From positions 1 through 22,285 of the forward strand of contig NZ_JAILQF010000417.1 of assembly GCF_024699075.1 (NCBI RefSeq): 22,285 bases of DNA. Reading direction: 5' to 3'. The first letter of the stretch is position 1. The number at the start of each line of letters is the position of its first letter. Below the pieces are notes generated by a model. That model was given only the letters and a program-made list of their open reading frames with translations, was not told the origin of the DNA and made no database searches. A program made the translations under genes and the position numbers. Below, in pieces: positions 8,777 through 15,864 of the stretch. This DNA is from Butyrivibrio sp. (GTDB lineage: Bacteria > Bacillota_A > Clostridia > Lachnospirales > Lachnospiraceae).

Positions 8777-9553
8777 GTGAAAATTATAGGTGTAATACCG
8801 GCAAGATATGCATCAACAAGATTCCCAGGGAAACCATTAGCAGATATATGTGGTAAGCCAATGATATGGTGGGTTTATCAGAAAATTAAGCATATAAATG
8901 AGTTTTCAGATGTATTTTGTGCGATAGATGATGATAGAATCCAACAAATTTGTGAAGAAAATCAGATTAAATGTATTCGTACGAGGGATAATCACCCGAA
9001 TCATATATCACGTATTCAAGAGGTGTCAGAAAAAATAGAGGCAGACTATTATGTCTGCGTAAATGGAGACGAACCTTTAATTACAAGAGACTGTATTATT
9101 CCGGTTTTGCCTGATTATATATATCAAAAACCATTTTTTGGTGGAGCTATGAGAACACTTAGTAGCCCAGCAGAAACAATTGACCCGGCCAATATCAAGA
9201 TTGTTGTATCTGAATCTGGAAAATGCTTGTATATGTCTAGAACTCCAGTCCCTTATCCTAAAGGAACATTGAAAGTTTCATACAAAAAATATGTCGGGGT
9301 TGAATGTTTTAATAAACAAGCTTTGAATTTTTTTGTTGATACGCCGATGGGAACAATTGAAAAAACAGAAGATATCGATCATCTAAGGTTTCTTGAATAT
9401 GGGGTTGATATGCATTTTTCGTTAGTAGAGTCCGATTCAATATCCGTGGACACAGTCAAGGATCTTGAATTTGTGCGAGAAAAAATGGAAGAAAGGATAA
9501 AAGACAAAAATAGTATAGAATGTAAAATTTTGAAGGAAAATCATAGTTTATAA
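8777..9553 (+). CDS. KdsB-like CMP-ulosonate (CMP-Kdo type) cytidylyltransferase
   Basis: Expected reaction: CTP + 3-deoxy-2-ulosonic acid to CMP-sugar + PPi in the cytoplasm. Hallmarks are the CTP-binding loop IPARYASTRFPGKPLADI at the N terminus, GKPMIWWVY, TRDNHPNHISRIQEV (KdsB has TRADHxSGTxRxxEV), CVNGDEPLI (KdsB has QGDEP), LYMSRTPVPYP, TEDIDHLRFLEYG (KdsB has ExxExLRxLExG) and SVDTVKDLEFVREKM at the end. The length of 258 aa is normal for KdsB. I chose GTG 8777, with GGAGGT at 8767-8772; an upstream in-frame GTG at 8750 overlaps the previous stop and lacks a site. Differences at the Q-to-N and SGT-to-NHI positions suggest a substrate other than Kdo. Kdo itself would be unexpected in a Firmicute. 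Confidence 0.8.
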   Translation: MKIIGVIPARYASTRFPGKPLADICGKPMIWWVYQKIKHINEFSDVFCAIDDDRIQQICEENQIKCIRTRDNHPNHISRIQEVSEKIEADYYVCVNGDEPLITRDCIIPVLPDYIYQKPFFGGAMRTLSSPAETIDPANIKIVVSESGKCLYMSRTPVPYPKGTLKVSYKKYVGVECFNKQALNFFVDTPMGTIEKTEDIDHLRFLEYGVDMHFSLVESDSISVDTVKDLEFVREKMEERIKDKNSIECKILKENHSL

Positions 9554-9571
9554 AGCATATGGAGATATGGA

Positions 9572-11152
9572 ATGAGTATAAACAGAGTTAAGGTCTTGGA
9601 TTGTACCTTGAGAGATGGCGGGTATATTAACAACTGGCTGTTTGGGTATGACACTATAAGCTCTATAATTGAGGGCTTGATAGAGGCTCACATTGATATT
9701 ATAGAATGTGGGTTTATTCGTAATGTAAGTAGAGACAACGATTCATCTGTTTTCTCCAATATGGGCCAATTATCGGAGATGATAACTCCGAAAAATAAGG
9801 ACGTGTTATATGCTGTTATGATAGAACAACATAATTACGTTGCTGAGCTGATATCTCCTTGTGATGATAATACTGCAGATATAATCAGGCTTACTTTTAG
9901 GCGCAATGAATGGGAAGAGGCGAAAATTACTGCTAGAGAACTCATTGCTAAGGGCTATAAAGTTTGTATACAGCCGGTTGGTACAGCATCCTATGATGAT
10001 CCATCGCTGATAAAGCTTTTGCAAGATGTTAATGAACTAAAGCCTTATGCATTTTATCTTGTAGATACATTAGGAGTTATGTATAGGCATGAGATGAGGC
10101 GCTTTTTCTATTTGATTGATAATAACCTTTCAAAGAGTATCATTTTAGGATTTCATTCTCATAATAATCTACAGATGTCGTTTGCTAATGCGCAGGAAAT
10201 GATGAGATTAAATAGAGATAGAAATTTGATTATCGATTCTTCGTGTTATGGAATGGGCAGGGGAGTAGGTAATTTAGCAACTGAATTACTTACAGATTAC
10301 CTAAATAATAGTAATGAACAGAAATACTCTTTGACGCCGCTTATCAATATTGTGGATAAATATTTAATGCCAATTTATTCCCACACGAGATGGGGATATG
10401 ATCTTCCATACTTTCTTTCTGCTATTTTTAAATGCCATCCTAATTATGCAGCTCATTTGCTTAGGAAAGAAACACTTGGCATAGAAAAGATTGAAAAATT
10501 ACTAAGTTTAATTCCAGAAGATAAAAGAAATGAATATAAAGCGGAATTGATTGAAAAGCTATATTTGGAGCTTCAATCTTTTACTATTGATGATTCTGAT
10601 GCATATGAATGCTTACAGAAAAAGGTAGAGGCTAAAGAAATTGTAATTATGGCTCCAGGTACAAGTGTACAAACATACAAAGACATTATTGATGAGAAAA
10701 ATGCTGATGGAATGATGATTTCTGTGAACTTTATTCCAGATAACTATAATGTTGGAGCTGTTTTTATATCCAATGATAAGAGAGTAGGTTCTATTTGCGA
10801 TAATAATACTACTCAGATATTGGCTACGTCCAACCTTAAAAATAGCCTCAGTAATGCGTTATTCTTTGATTATTCATCGCTTCTCGGAGAAGGGGAAGCT
10901 TCTGATAACGCAGGTGCAATGCTGATAAGAATTCTTAAGAAGTGTAAGGTTAACAAGCTGTTATTGGCTGGTTTTGATGGGTTTGATGTTGACGCATCAA
11001 CAAATTACACTGTTGATGCCTTTAAGACTGCACTTGATTATGATACAGCACAAAGGAAAAATGAAGAGATATCCAAGCAACTATCAATGGCGTTAGAAGG
11101 TATTAATTATGAAGTCATTACCCCTACGAAATATAAGATTGGTAATATTTGA
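9572..11152 (+). CDS. DRE-TIM (HMGL-like) aldolase fused to a Rossmann-like C-terminal domain
   Basis: Residues 6-290 are a DRE-TIM metallolyase barrel: VLDCTLRDGG (8-17, catalytic R14/D15), IIECGF (43-48), LVDTLGVM (163-170), the metal-binding GFHSHNNLQMSFAN (193-206, H195 and H197), and DSSCYGMGRGVGNLATELL (222-240). The HSHNNL and GMGRGVGN forms are nearest to 4-hydroxy-2-oxovalerate aldolases, which join or split pyruvate and an aldehyde. Residues about 354-526 form a separate domain: EIVIMAPGTSV, ISVNF, GAVFISND, LLLAGFDGFD. This resembles the glycan-associated DUF115/GT42-type Rossmann fold, but I cannot confirm that. ATG 9572 has GGAGAT at 9561-9566. It overlaps the next gene by 44 bases. 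In context it could make the ulosonic acid that the upstream synthetase activates; this is inference. Confidence 0.75.
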   Translation: MSINRVKVLDCTLRDGGYINNWLFGYDTISSIIEGLIEAHIDIIECGFIRNVSRDNDSSVFSNMGQLSEMITPKNKDVLYAVMIEQHNYVAELISPCDDNTADIIRLTFRRNEWEEAKITARELIAKGYKVCIQPVGTASYDDPSLIKLLQDVNELKPYAFYLVDTLGVMYRHEMRRFFYLIDNNLSKSIILGFHSHNNLQMSFANAQEMMRLNRDRNLIIDSSCYGMGRGVGNLATELLTDYLNNSNEQKYSLTPLINIVDKYLMPIYSHTRWGYDLPYFLSAIFKCHPNYAAHLLRKETLGIEKIEKLLSLIPEDKRNEYKAELIEKLYLELQSFTIDDSDAYECLQKKVEAKEIVIMAPGTSVQTYKDIIDEKNADGMMISVNFIPDNYNVGAVFISNDKRVGSICDNNTTQILATSNLKNSLSNALFFDYSSLLGEGEASDNAGAMLIRILKKCKVNKLLLAGFDGFDVDASTNYTVDAFKTALDYDTAQRKNEEISKQLSMALEGINYEVITPTKYKIGNI

Positions 11153-11768
11153 TTTCGATGGAACTATAGCTGATACTTCAGAGGGAATCTTGGATTCGCA
11201 CAAATATACGTTTATGAGCACAGAACACGTAGCGCCATCAGATGAAAAACTAAGGAGTGTCATTGGGGGTAATCTTCTAAAAATTTATGTAGAAAAGTTT
11301 GGCTTTGATACTGATTCTGCTAAAAATGCTGTGAAGATATACAGGGAAAGATATAAAGAAGTTGGTATACATATGGCAACTTTGTATCCTGGGATAGAGG
11401 CGTTACTATCATGTTTGAGGCAAAAAGGTATAAAGACAGCAGTAGCTACTCTTAAGGCAGATGCTTTTGTTAAACAAATGATCGATGAGTTGGGAATAAA
11501 CCAATATTTTGATTGTGTATATGGAATGAATAGTGACGATACATTTGAAAAGGCCGAACTTATCACAAAGTGTATGTCTTTTCTGACATGTAATCATACT
11601 GAAACATTGTTCATTGGCGATAGCGTTAATGATTATGTTGGTGCTAAAAAAGCAGAAGTGGAATTTGTAGGCGTTACGTATGGTTTTGGCTTTGTTAAGG
11701 GAGAACCACATGAATTTATTACAATAGATAATCCTAAAATAATACTTAATATAATATCAAATGAATAA
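11109..11768 (+). CDS. HAD phosphatase, phosphoglycolate-phosphatase-like
   Basis: A complete subfamily I HAD hydrolase of 219 residues. Motif I is LVIFDFDGTIADT (nucleophile D15, acid/base D17), with a helical C1 cap at about 25-90, motif II TAVATLK (T114), motif III FEKAEL (K148), and motif IV LFIGDSVNDYVGA (D171 and D175). All catalytic residues are present, so phosphatase activity is likely, unlike the odd motif I in the larger HAD protein of this block. The start ATG 11109 lies inside the previous gene, with AGAAGG about 9 bases upstream; a TTG at 11139 is the only later option before the motif. Its place next to the aldolase suggests it removes phosphate from the aldehyde substrate or the ulosonate-phosphate product, analogous to KdsC, but the substrate is not readable. 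Confidence 0.85.
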   Translation: MKSLPLRNIRLVIFDFDGTIADTSEGILDSHKYTFMSTEHVAPSDEKLRSVIGGNLLKIYVEKFGFDTDSAKNAVKIYRERYKEVGIHMATLYPGIEALLSCLRQKGIKTAVATLKADAFVKQMIDELGINQYFDCVYGMNSDDTFEKAELITKCMSFLTCNHTETLFIGDSVNDYVGAKKAEVEFVGVTYGFGFVKGEPHEFITIDNPKIILNIISNE

Positions 11769-11809
11769 ATCACATGGCGTATTAGTAGAATGTTTTTGGG
11801 AGAAAAGTA

Positions 11810-12907
11810 ATGTTGACAATATTAACTATAGCGATGTTCATAGTACCAGGACTTTTTTCAACAGTTATACATGATTATTTGCGTCATGGAGAGACTGGAA
11901 GTAAGAAGAAGGTTATTCTTTTTGTGGCATATATGTGCATTATCAATGCTATATCTTTTTCTTTGTCATATTTACGTGGTGTTAAGGGCTTTAGATTTAG
12001 TGATATGACATTGTCCTACAGGCTTAAGTACATATCACTTGGTATGGTACTTGGATTTGTAGTTCCGTTCATAGTATGCCTATTAACAGAGGACGTAATA
12101 ACTATAGGTGGATTTATCAGGTATGGTAAGAAAACTTGTAGAGATCTTTGCAAGTACATGGCATATGCCATATGGTCAGCCAAGGCATCACTTGGAGCAG
12201 AAGTTGCAAGTTCATTCCTCAATTGGCTTTGGTGGCTTATAGAACCTTTTTGTATGATGTTAATATATACTGTAATCTTTGGATATGTATTTAAAGCTAA
12301 GGAAGATTTTTTTCCTATTTTTATATTTACAGGTATTACCATGTGGGGCTTCTTTTCTAGGAGTATAAATGGAAGTGTTGATACTGTAAGAAACGGTAAA
12401 GATATTATTACTAAGGTTTATATGCCTAAGTATATACTTCTTTTATCCAAAATGTTTGTTAATGGTTTTAAAATGCTAGTGTCATTTGGGGTAATTGCTA
12501 TCATGATGATAGTATTTAGAGTTCCACTTAGTATAAATATTATTTTTGCTCCTATAATACTTTTGGTATTTTTTATTTTTACTTTTGGAATTGGTAGTAT
12601 TATGATGCACTACGGTGTATATGTCAATGATCTTGGCTATATAACTGGAATTGTGCTTCAAATGCTTATGTATCTTTCAGGAGTATTCTACTCAATATCA
12701 AAGAGATTTCCTGAACCCTTTGGAGAAATCGTAGAGAGTTTTAATCCTGTTGCACTTTTTATGTCAAGTATGAGGGATGCTATTCTTTATGGTCAGATGC
12801 CGCCTATGGGTCTAATTGGAATATGGGCCCTTATATCGCTTATATTGGCTGCTCTTGGAATATTTACAGTTTATAGTAATGAGAATTCATATGTGAAGGT
12901 GATCTGA
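11810..12907 (+). CDS. ABC-2 polysaccharide export permease (Wzm/TagG-like) with N-terminal membrane extension
   Basis: From about residue 113 the protein is a standard six-helix ABC-2 permease of O-antigen/teichoic-acid exporters: the amphipathic start CKYMAYAIWSAKASLGA, then FLNWLWWLIEPFCMMLIYTVIFGYVF in two parts, SRSINGSVDTVRNGKDIITKV, and near the end LMYLSGVFYSISKRFPEP and FNPVALFMSSMRDAILYG. Before this come about 110 extra residues with three predicted helices (about 1-19, 34-55, 74-92), so the total is 365 rather than the usual 255-275. The start ATG 11810 has GGGAGAAAAG just upstream. The stop overlaps the ATPase start by one base (TGATG), as expected for a transporter pair. It would move the finished lipid-linked glycan across the membrane. 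Confidence 0.88.
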   Translation: MLTILTIAMFIVPGLFSTVIHDYLRHGETGSKKKVILFVAYMCIINAISFSLSYLRGVKGFRFSDMTLSYRLKYISLGMVLGFVVPFIVCLLTEDVITIGGFIRYGKKTCRDLCKYMAYAIWSAKASLGAEVASSFLNWLWWLIEPFCMMLIYTVIFGYVFKAKEDFFPIFIFTGITMWGFFSRSINGSVDTVRNGKDIITKVYMPKYILLLSKMFVNGFKMLVSFGVIAIMMIVFRVPLSINIIFAPIILLVFFIFTFGIGSIMMHYGVYVNDLGYITGIVLQMLMYLSGVFYSISKRFPEPFGEIVESFNPVALFMSSMRDAILYGQMPPMGLIGIWALISLILAALGIFTVYSNENSYVKVI

Positions 12908-13638
12908 TGGCTAAGGAATTTGCTGTTGAAGTAAATGATGTAAGTATCAGTTATCGTATTTTGAATAACATATCTATAAGGAGCTCTCTTTTTCACAAGA
13001 AAACCAGAGATGAAGTCTTTGAGGCTGTTAAAGGTGTTTCTTTCACTGTTGAGAAAGGCGGAATCCTTGGCATCATTGGCAAGAATGGAAGTGGGAAGTC
13101 AACACTTCTTAGGTCTATTGCTGGTGTATTTTCTCCAAATTCTGGAACGATAGATTTACATGGGCATTCAGTGTCACTTATGGCTCTTGGTGTGGGTTTT
13201 AAACCTCTTCTAACAGGAAGAGCTAATATCATGCTTTCAGGGCTTCTTCTTGGATTTAAGGAGAAAGAAATAGAAGAGCGCATGGATGAGATTATTGAGT
13301 TTGCTGAGCTCGGAGACTTTATAGATAGACCAGTAAGGACTTATTCAAGTGGTATGCATTCTAAGCTTGCTTTTGCAATTACGGCTATGCTTGAGACAGA
13401 TATCATGCTTGTTGATGAAGTATTATCTGTAGGAGATGAGCGCTTTAAAAAGAAGAGTCTTGCTAAGATGAAAGAGCTTATCATGGATGATGATAGGACC
13501 GTTATAATTGTTTCTCATAGTATCGAGACTTTACAGGAACTGTGTGACAAGGTTATGTGGATGCATGATGGAGAGATTAAGGAGATTGGTGATCCTACAG
13601 AGGTGCTTGACCATTATGCTGAGTTTATGAGTACTTAA
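12907..13638 (+). CDS. ABC transporter ATPase for surface polysaccharide export (Wzt/TagH-like)
   Basis: All nucleotide-binding motifs are intact: Walker A GKNGSGKST (58-66), the exporter-type loop SVSLMALGVGFKPLLTGRANI (in two runs around 88-108), signature TYSSGMHSKLAF (145-156), Walker B DIMLVDEVLSVGD (165-177) and the H-loop VSHS (202-205). The GxGFxPxLTGRxNI segment is specific for the polysaccharide/teichoic-acid export subfamily (ABCA/ABCH-like). At 243 residues it ends right after the ATPase fold. It therefore lacks the C-terminal carbohydrate-binding domain that some Wzt proteins use to recognise a capped chain, so chain-end recognition by the ATPase is not expected. It is translationally coupled to the permease gene. 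Confidence 0.92.
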   Translation: MAKEFAVEVNDVSISYRILNNISIRSSLFHKKTRDEVFEAVKGVSFTVEKGGILGIIGKNGSGKSTLLRSIAGVFSPNSGTIDLHGHSVSLMALGVGFKPLLTGRANIMLSGLLLGFKEKEIEERMDEIIEFAELGDFIDRPVRTYSSGMHSKLAFAITAMLETDIMLVDEVLSVGDERFKKKSLAKMKELIMDDDRTVIIVSHSIETLQELCDKVMWMHDGEIKEIGDPTEVLDHYAEFMST

Positions 13639-13669
13639 TCGAGCTTAGCACCATGTATCAGGAGTTTTT

Positions 13670-15436
13670 ATGATTCTTCAATCGTTACTATTCCCTGATA
13701 ATAACATATGTAGTGAAGAGGCTCTCTATTTTCACAGAAAAGAGGGCTTTATTTGTGTGGATGGGTATTTTAATCTTTTTTATCTGGAGAAGCATCACAA
13801 GTATTGCAGAATCAATTCTCTGACGCTGGAACTTGAAATTCATGGAATTAAGTCAATTACTGTGATGCATGATAGAGAAGAAGTATTGAAAGTTGAAGCT
13901 TTGGATACTGGAAGACTTTCTATTTCGCTTCCATATGATAAGTATGATACAGGAGTATTATGGTTCAAGGCTGAACTCGATGATAAGATTTCCCAAAGCG
14001 ATATGAATAGGACTGATGATAGTTGGAGTATTAAAGGGTATTTTGAAGGTTATTCAGAATGTATAAATCCTGTTGAGCTTGCTGTAAACATTTGTACTTA
14101 TAAAAGAGAAGCTTATGTTACAAGAAATATGAAGTCGCTTGCAGTATTTATGGGAACTAGAGCTATCAATGGAAAGCTTCCCGAAGCATCCAGGCATATG
14201 CATGTTTTTATAGTTGATAATGGGAAGAGTCTTAATAATTATGATGAGTTTGATAAGCTCATTCATATCATGGATGATGATAAGAACAGGCTTATAAATA
14301 TCATACCTAACGCCAACACAGGTGGTACTGGTGGTTTTAGTCGTGGAATGCAAGAGGCTATTAATAGAAGAGAAGAGCTCGGCATTACCCATCTTCTTAT
14401 GATGGATGATGATGCGGTATTTGATCCAGACCTTTTTGTAAGGCTCTATGGTTTTCTTTCTACGCTTCGTGAAGAGTATAGAGATATTACTGTTGGCGGA
14501 GCACTTATGAGAGAGGATTATCCTTATATTCAGCATGCTGCAGGTGAGTGGTTTACTGATTATAAGGTTATTAATAATCATCCCATTGTAGATATGAGAG
14601 ATTTTGATAACTGCACAGCAGACTGGATGACTGGAACAGGTTCTGAGCATGATATGTACGGAGCCTGGTGGTGCTGCTGTTACAATATGGATGCAATTAA
14701 TAAAGAGAATATGCCTCTTCCGATATTCGTACATCATGATGATATTCAGTTTGGGATGAAGCAGGTTGATAGAGGGATAGTATTCCTTAATGGTATATGT
14801 GTATGGCATCAGGGTTTTGAACTGGTATATCCCGGAGTTAAGCAGTACTACAATATGCGCAATACGCTTATCACTATGGATATGTTTGAAAGAAAGAGGC
14901 TGGACAAGACTTATAGGCTTTGGGCTATACGAAGATATATTGGACTTCTTATTAGTTATAGATATGCTGATTGCGAATTTGTATACAGAGGATTTAAGGA
15001 TTTTCAAAAAGGCAGAGACTGGCTTCTTGCAAGTGATCCTGAGTCTATTCACAAGGAGCTTATGGAGACTTATCGCAATAAGTGTGGTATGAGGCCTATA
15101 GAAGATATTGGACTATCTTCTGAAGAATATGCTTATGTTAAGAGTCAGATACGAAATGACTTTAGTGAGAGTGATCTAAGAGAGTACTATACGCCTGATA
15201 GGTTCAGGGGACCTGTTAGTAAGAAGATTACTATTAATGGATGGTTCTTACCATCAAAGAAGGGCATAAAGGTTATTACTCCACTTGACTCTCCATGGGA
15301 TGTATATAGATATAAGAAAATTCTCCTATATGAACCTGCTACAGGTAAGGGAGCTGTTATGAAGCGTTCTATGAAAGAATTATGTCTTGGCTTTATCAGA
15401 ATAGTAGATATGCTTGTATCTAAGAGAGTGAGGTAG
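13670..15436 (+). CDS. GlfT2-like galactofuranosyltransferase (GT2)
   Basis: This 588-residue protein has an N-terminal beta-rich domain (about 1-130), a GT-A domain (about 133-400) and a helical C-terminal domain, the order known for mycobacterial GlfT2. GT-A motifs are VNICTYKRE (139-147), NANTGGTGGFSRG (214-226), the metal-binding MMDDDAVFDPD (244-254), AWWCCCYNM (332-340) with the WW pair seen in GlfT2, and the catalytic-region FVHHDDIQFG (353-362). VWHQGF follows at 378. The usual donor in this family is UDP-galactofuranose; no glf mutase gene is in the window. ATG 13670 has AGGAG at 13659-13663. It directly follows the exporter genes and is the last gene of this module. A large minus-strand frame inside it (14054-15052) is a shadow. 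Confidence 0.85.
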   Translation: MILQSLLFPDNNICSEEALYFHRKEGFICVDGYFNLFYLEKHHKYCRINSLTLELEIHGIKSITVMHDREEVLKVEALDTGRLSISLPYDKYDTGVLWFKAELDDKISQSDMNRTDDSWSIKGYFEGYSECINPVELAVNICTYKREAYVTRNMKSLAVFMGTRAINGKLPEASRHMHVFIVDNGKSLNNYDEFDKLIHIMDDDKNRLINIIPNANTGGTGGFSRGMQEAINRREELGITHLLMMDDDAVFDPDLFVRLYGFLSTLREEYRDITVGGALMREDYPYIQHAAGEWFTDYKVINNHPIVDMRDFDNCTADWMTGTGSEHDMYGAWWCCCYNMDAINKENMPLPIFVHHDDIQFGMKQVDRGIVFLNGICVWHQGFELVYPGVKQYYNMRNTLITMDMFERKRLDKTYRLWAIRRYIGLLISYRYADCEFVYRGFKDFQKGRDWLLASDPESIHKELMETYRNKCGMRPIEDIGLSSEEYAYVKSQIRNDFSESDLREYYTPDRFRGPVSKKITINGWFLPSKKGIKVITPLDSPWDVYRYKKILLYEPATGKGAVMKRSMKELCLGFIRIVDMLVSKRVR

Positions 15437-15468
15437 GTATATCTCCGTATTTATAAAAGTAGCGTATG

Positions 15469-15701
15469 CTTTGCAGATTTGAAATTGCTGGCAGATGATA
15501 AATGGTTTTCGAGTTCTTTAAAAATGTATTTGAATTCAAGAGCATGATATCTGTACTTTTTTATTCTGTTTGGGATCCACATGTTTGAGCGAAGCGAGTT
15601 TGGATCCCGGAATATAAAAGTACAGATATTATGCCTTGAATTAATACATTTTTAAGATGAGAAAAACCATTTATCATCTGCCAGTAATTCAAATCACAAA
15701 G
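15469..15701. repeat. Long near-perfect inverted repeat (233 bases)
   Basis: Left arm 15469-15579 and right arm 15601-15701 pair almost throughout. Matched blocks include CTTTG...GATTTGAA / TTCAAATC...CAAAG, CTGGCAGATGATAAATGGTT / AACCATTTATCATCTGCCAG, TTAAAAATGTATT / AATACATTTTTAA, ATATCTGTACTTTT / AAAAGTACAGATAT and GGGATCCA / TGGATCCC. The 21-base centre carries GAGCGAAGCGAG. It begins 33 bases after the galactofuranosyltransferase stop. It is non-coding and could be a long hairpin terminator, an RNase III-type structure or a MITE-like element. I see no clear target-site duplication and no T-run. Confidence 0.9.
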
Positions 15702-15761
15702 GTAAAAAAAGTTTCCAAAATAGCGAAAAAATACGAAAAAGCAATAATTACTTGTTTGCGA

Positions 15762-15767
15762 TATAAT
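15762..15767 (+). promoter_or_regulatory. Candidate -10 box for the signalling operon
   Basis: A perfect TATAAT lies 98 bases before the 15865 start, downstream of an A-rich tract (15704-15745) that could act as an UP-like element. No good -35 hexamer is found 16-18 bases upstream, so the call is weak. A start here would give a roughly 90-base leader containing the hairpin at 15803-15829. Confidence 0.35.
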
Positions 15768-15802
15768 TATCCATTATTATAAGATAGTATTATCATAGCG
15801 AT

Positions 15803-15829
15803 AAGCTCTCCGAAAATTGCGGAGAGCTT
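15803..15829 (+). promoter_or_regulatory. Perfect 10-bp hairpin in the leader of the pseudo-kinase gene
   Basis: AAGCTCTCCG (15803-15812), a 7-base loop and CGGAGAGCTT (15820-15829) form a stable GC-containing stem 35 bases before the start codon. The bases after it (GTTGTGGGTATAAGTG) are not U-rich until TTTTT at 15846-15850, so it is not a clean intrinsic terminator. It could be an attenuator, a 5' stabiliser, or the end of read-through from the upstream operon. Confidence 0.5.
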
Positions 15830-15864
15830 GTTGTGGGTATAAGTGTTTTTAGTAGGGGAGATAG

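Noticed and set aside
8777..9553. Genuine Kdo for lipopolysaccharide (Gram-negative origin)
   Set aside because: No lipid A, heptose or kdsA genes are present, and the gene set and translation signals look like a Firmicute; a Kdo-like sugar in an exported glycan is the better reading.
14054..15052. 332-codon minus-strand open frame
   Set aside because: It lies wholly inside the GlfT2-like gene, whose motifs are clear on the plus strand; the minus translation is Ile/Ser-rich without motifs and has no upstream ribosome binding site.
15469..15701. CRISPR array or IS element
   Set aside because: There is a single palindrome without repeated units or spacers and without a transposase frame.
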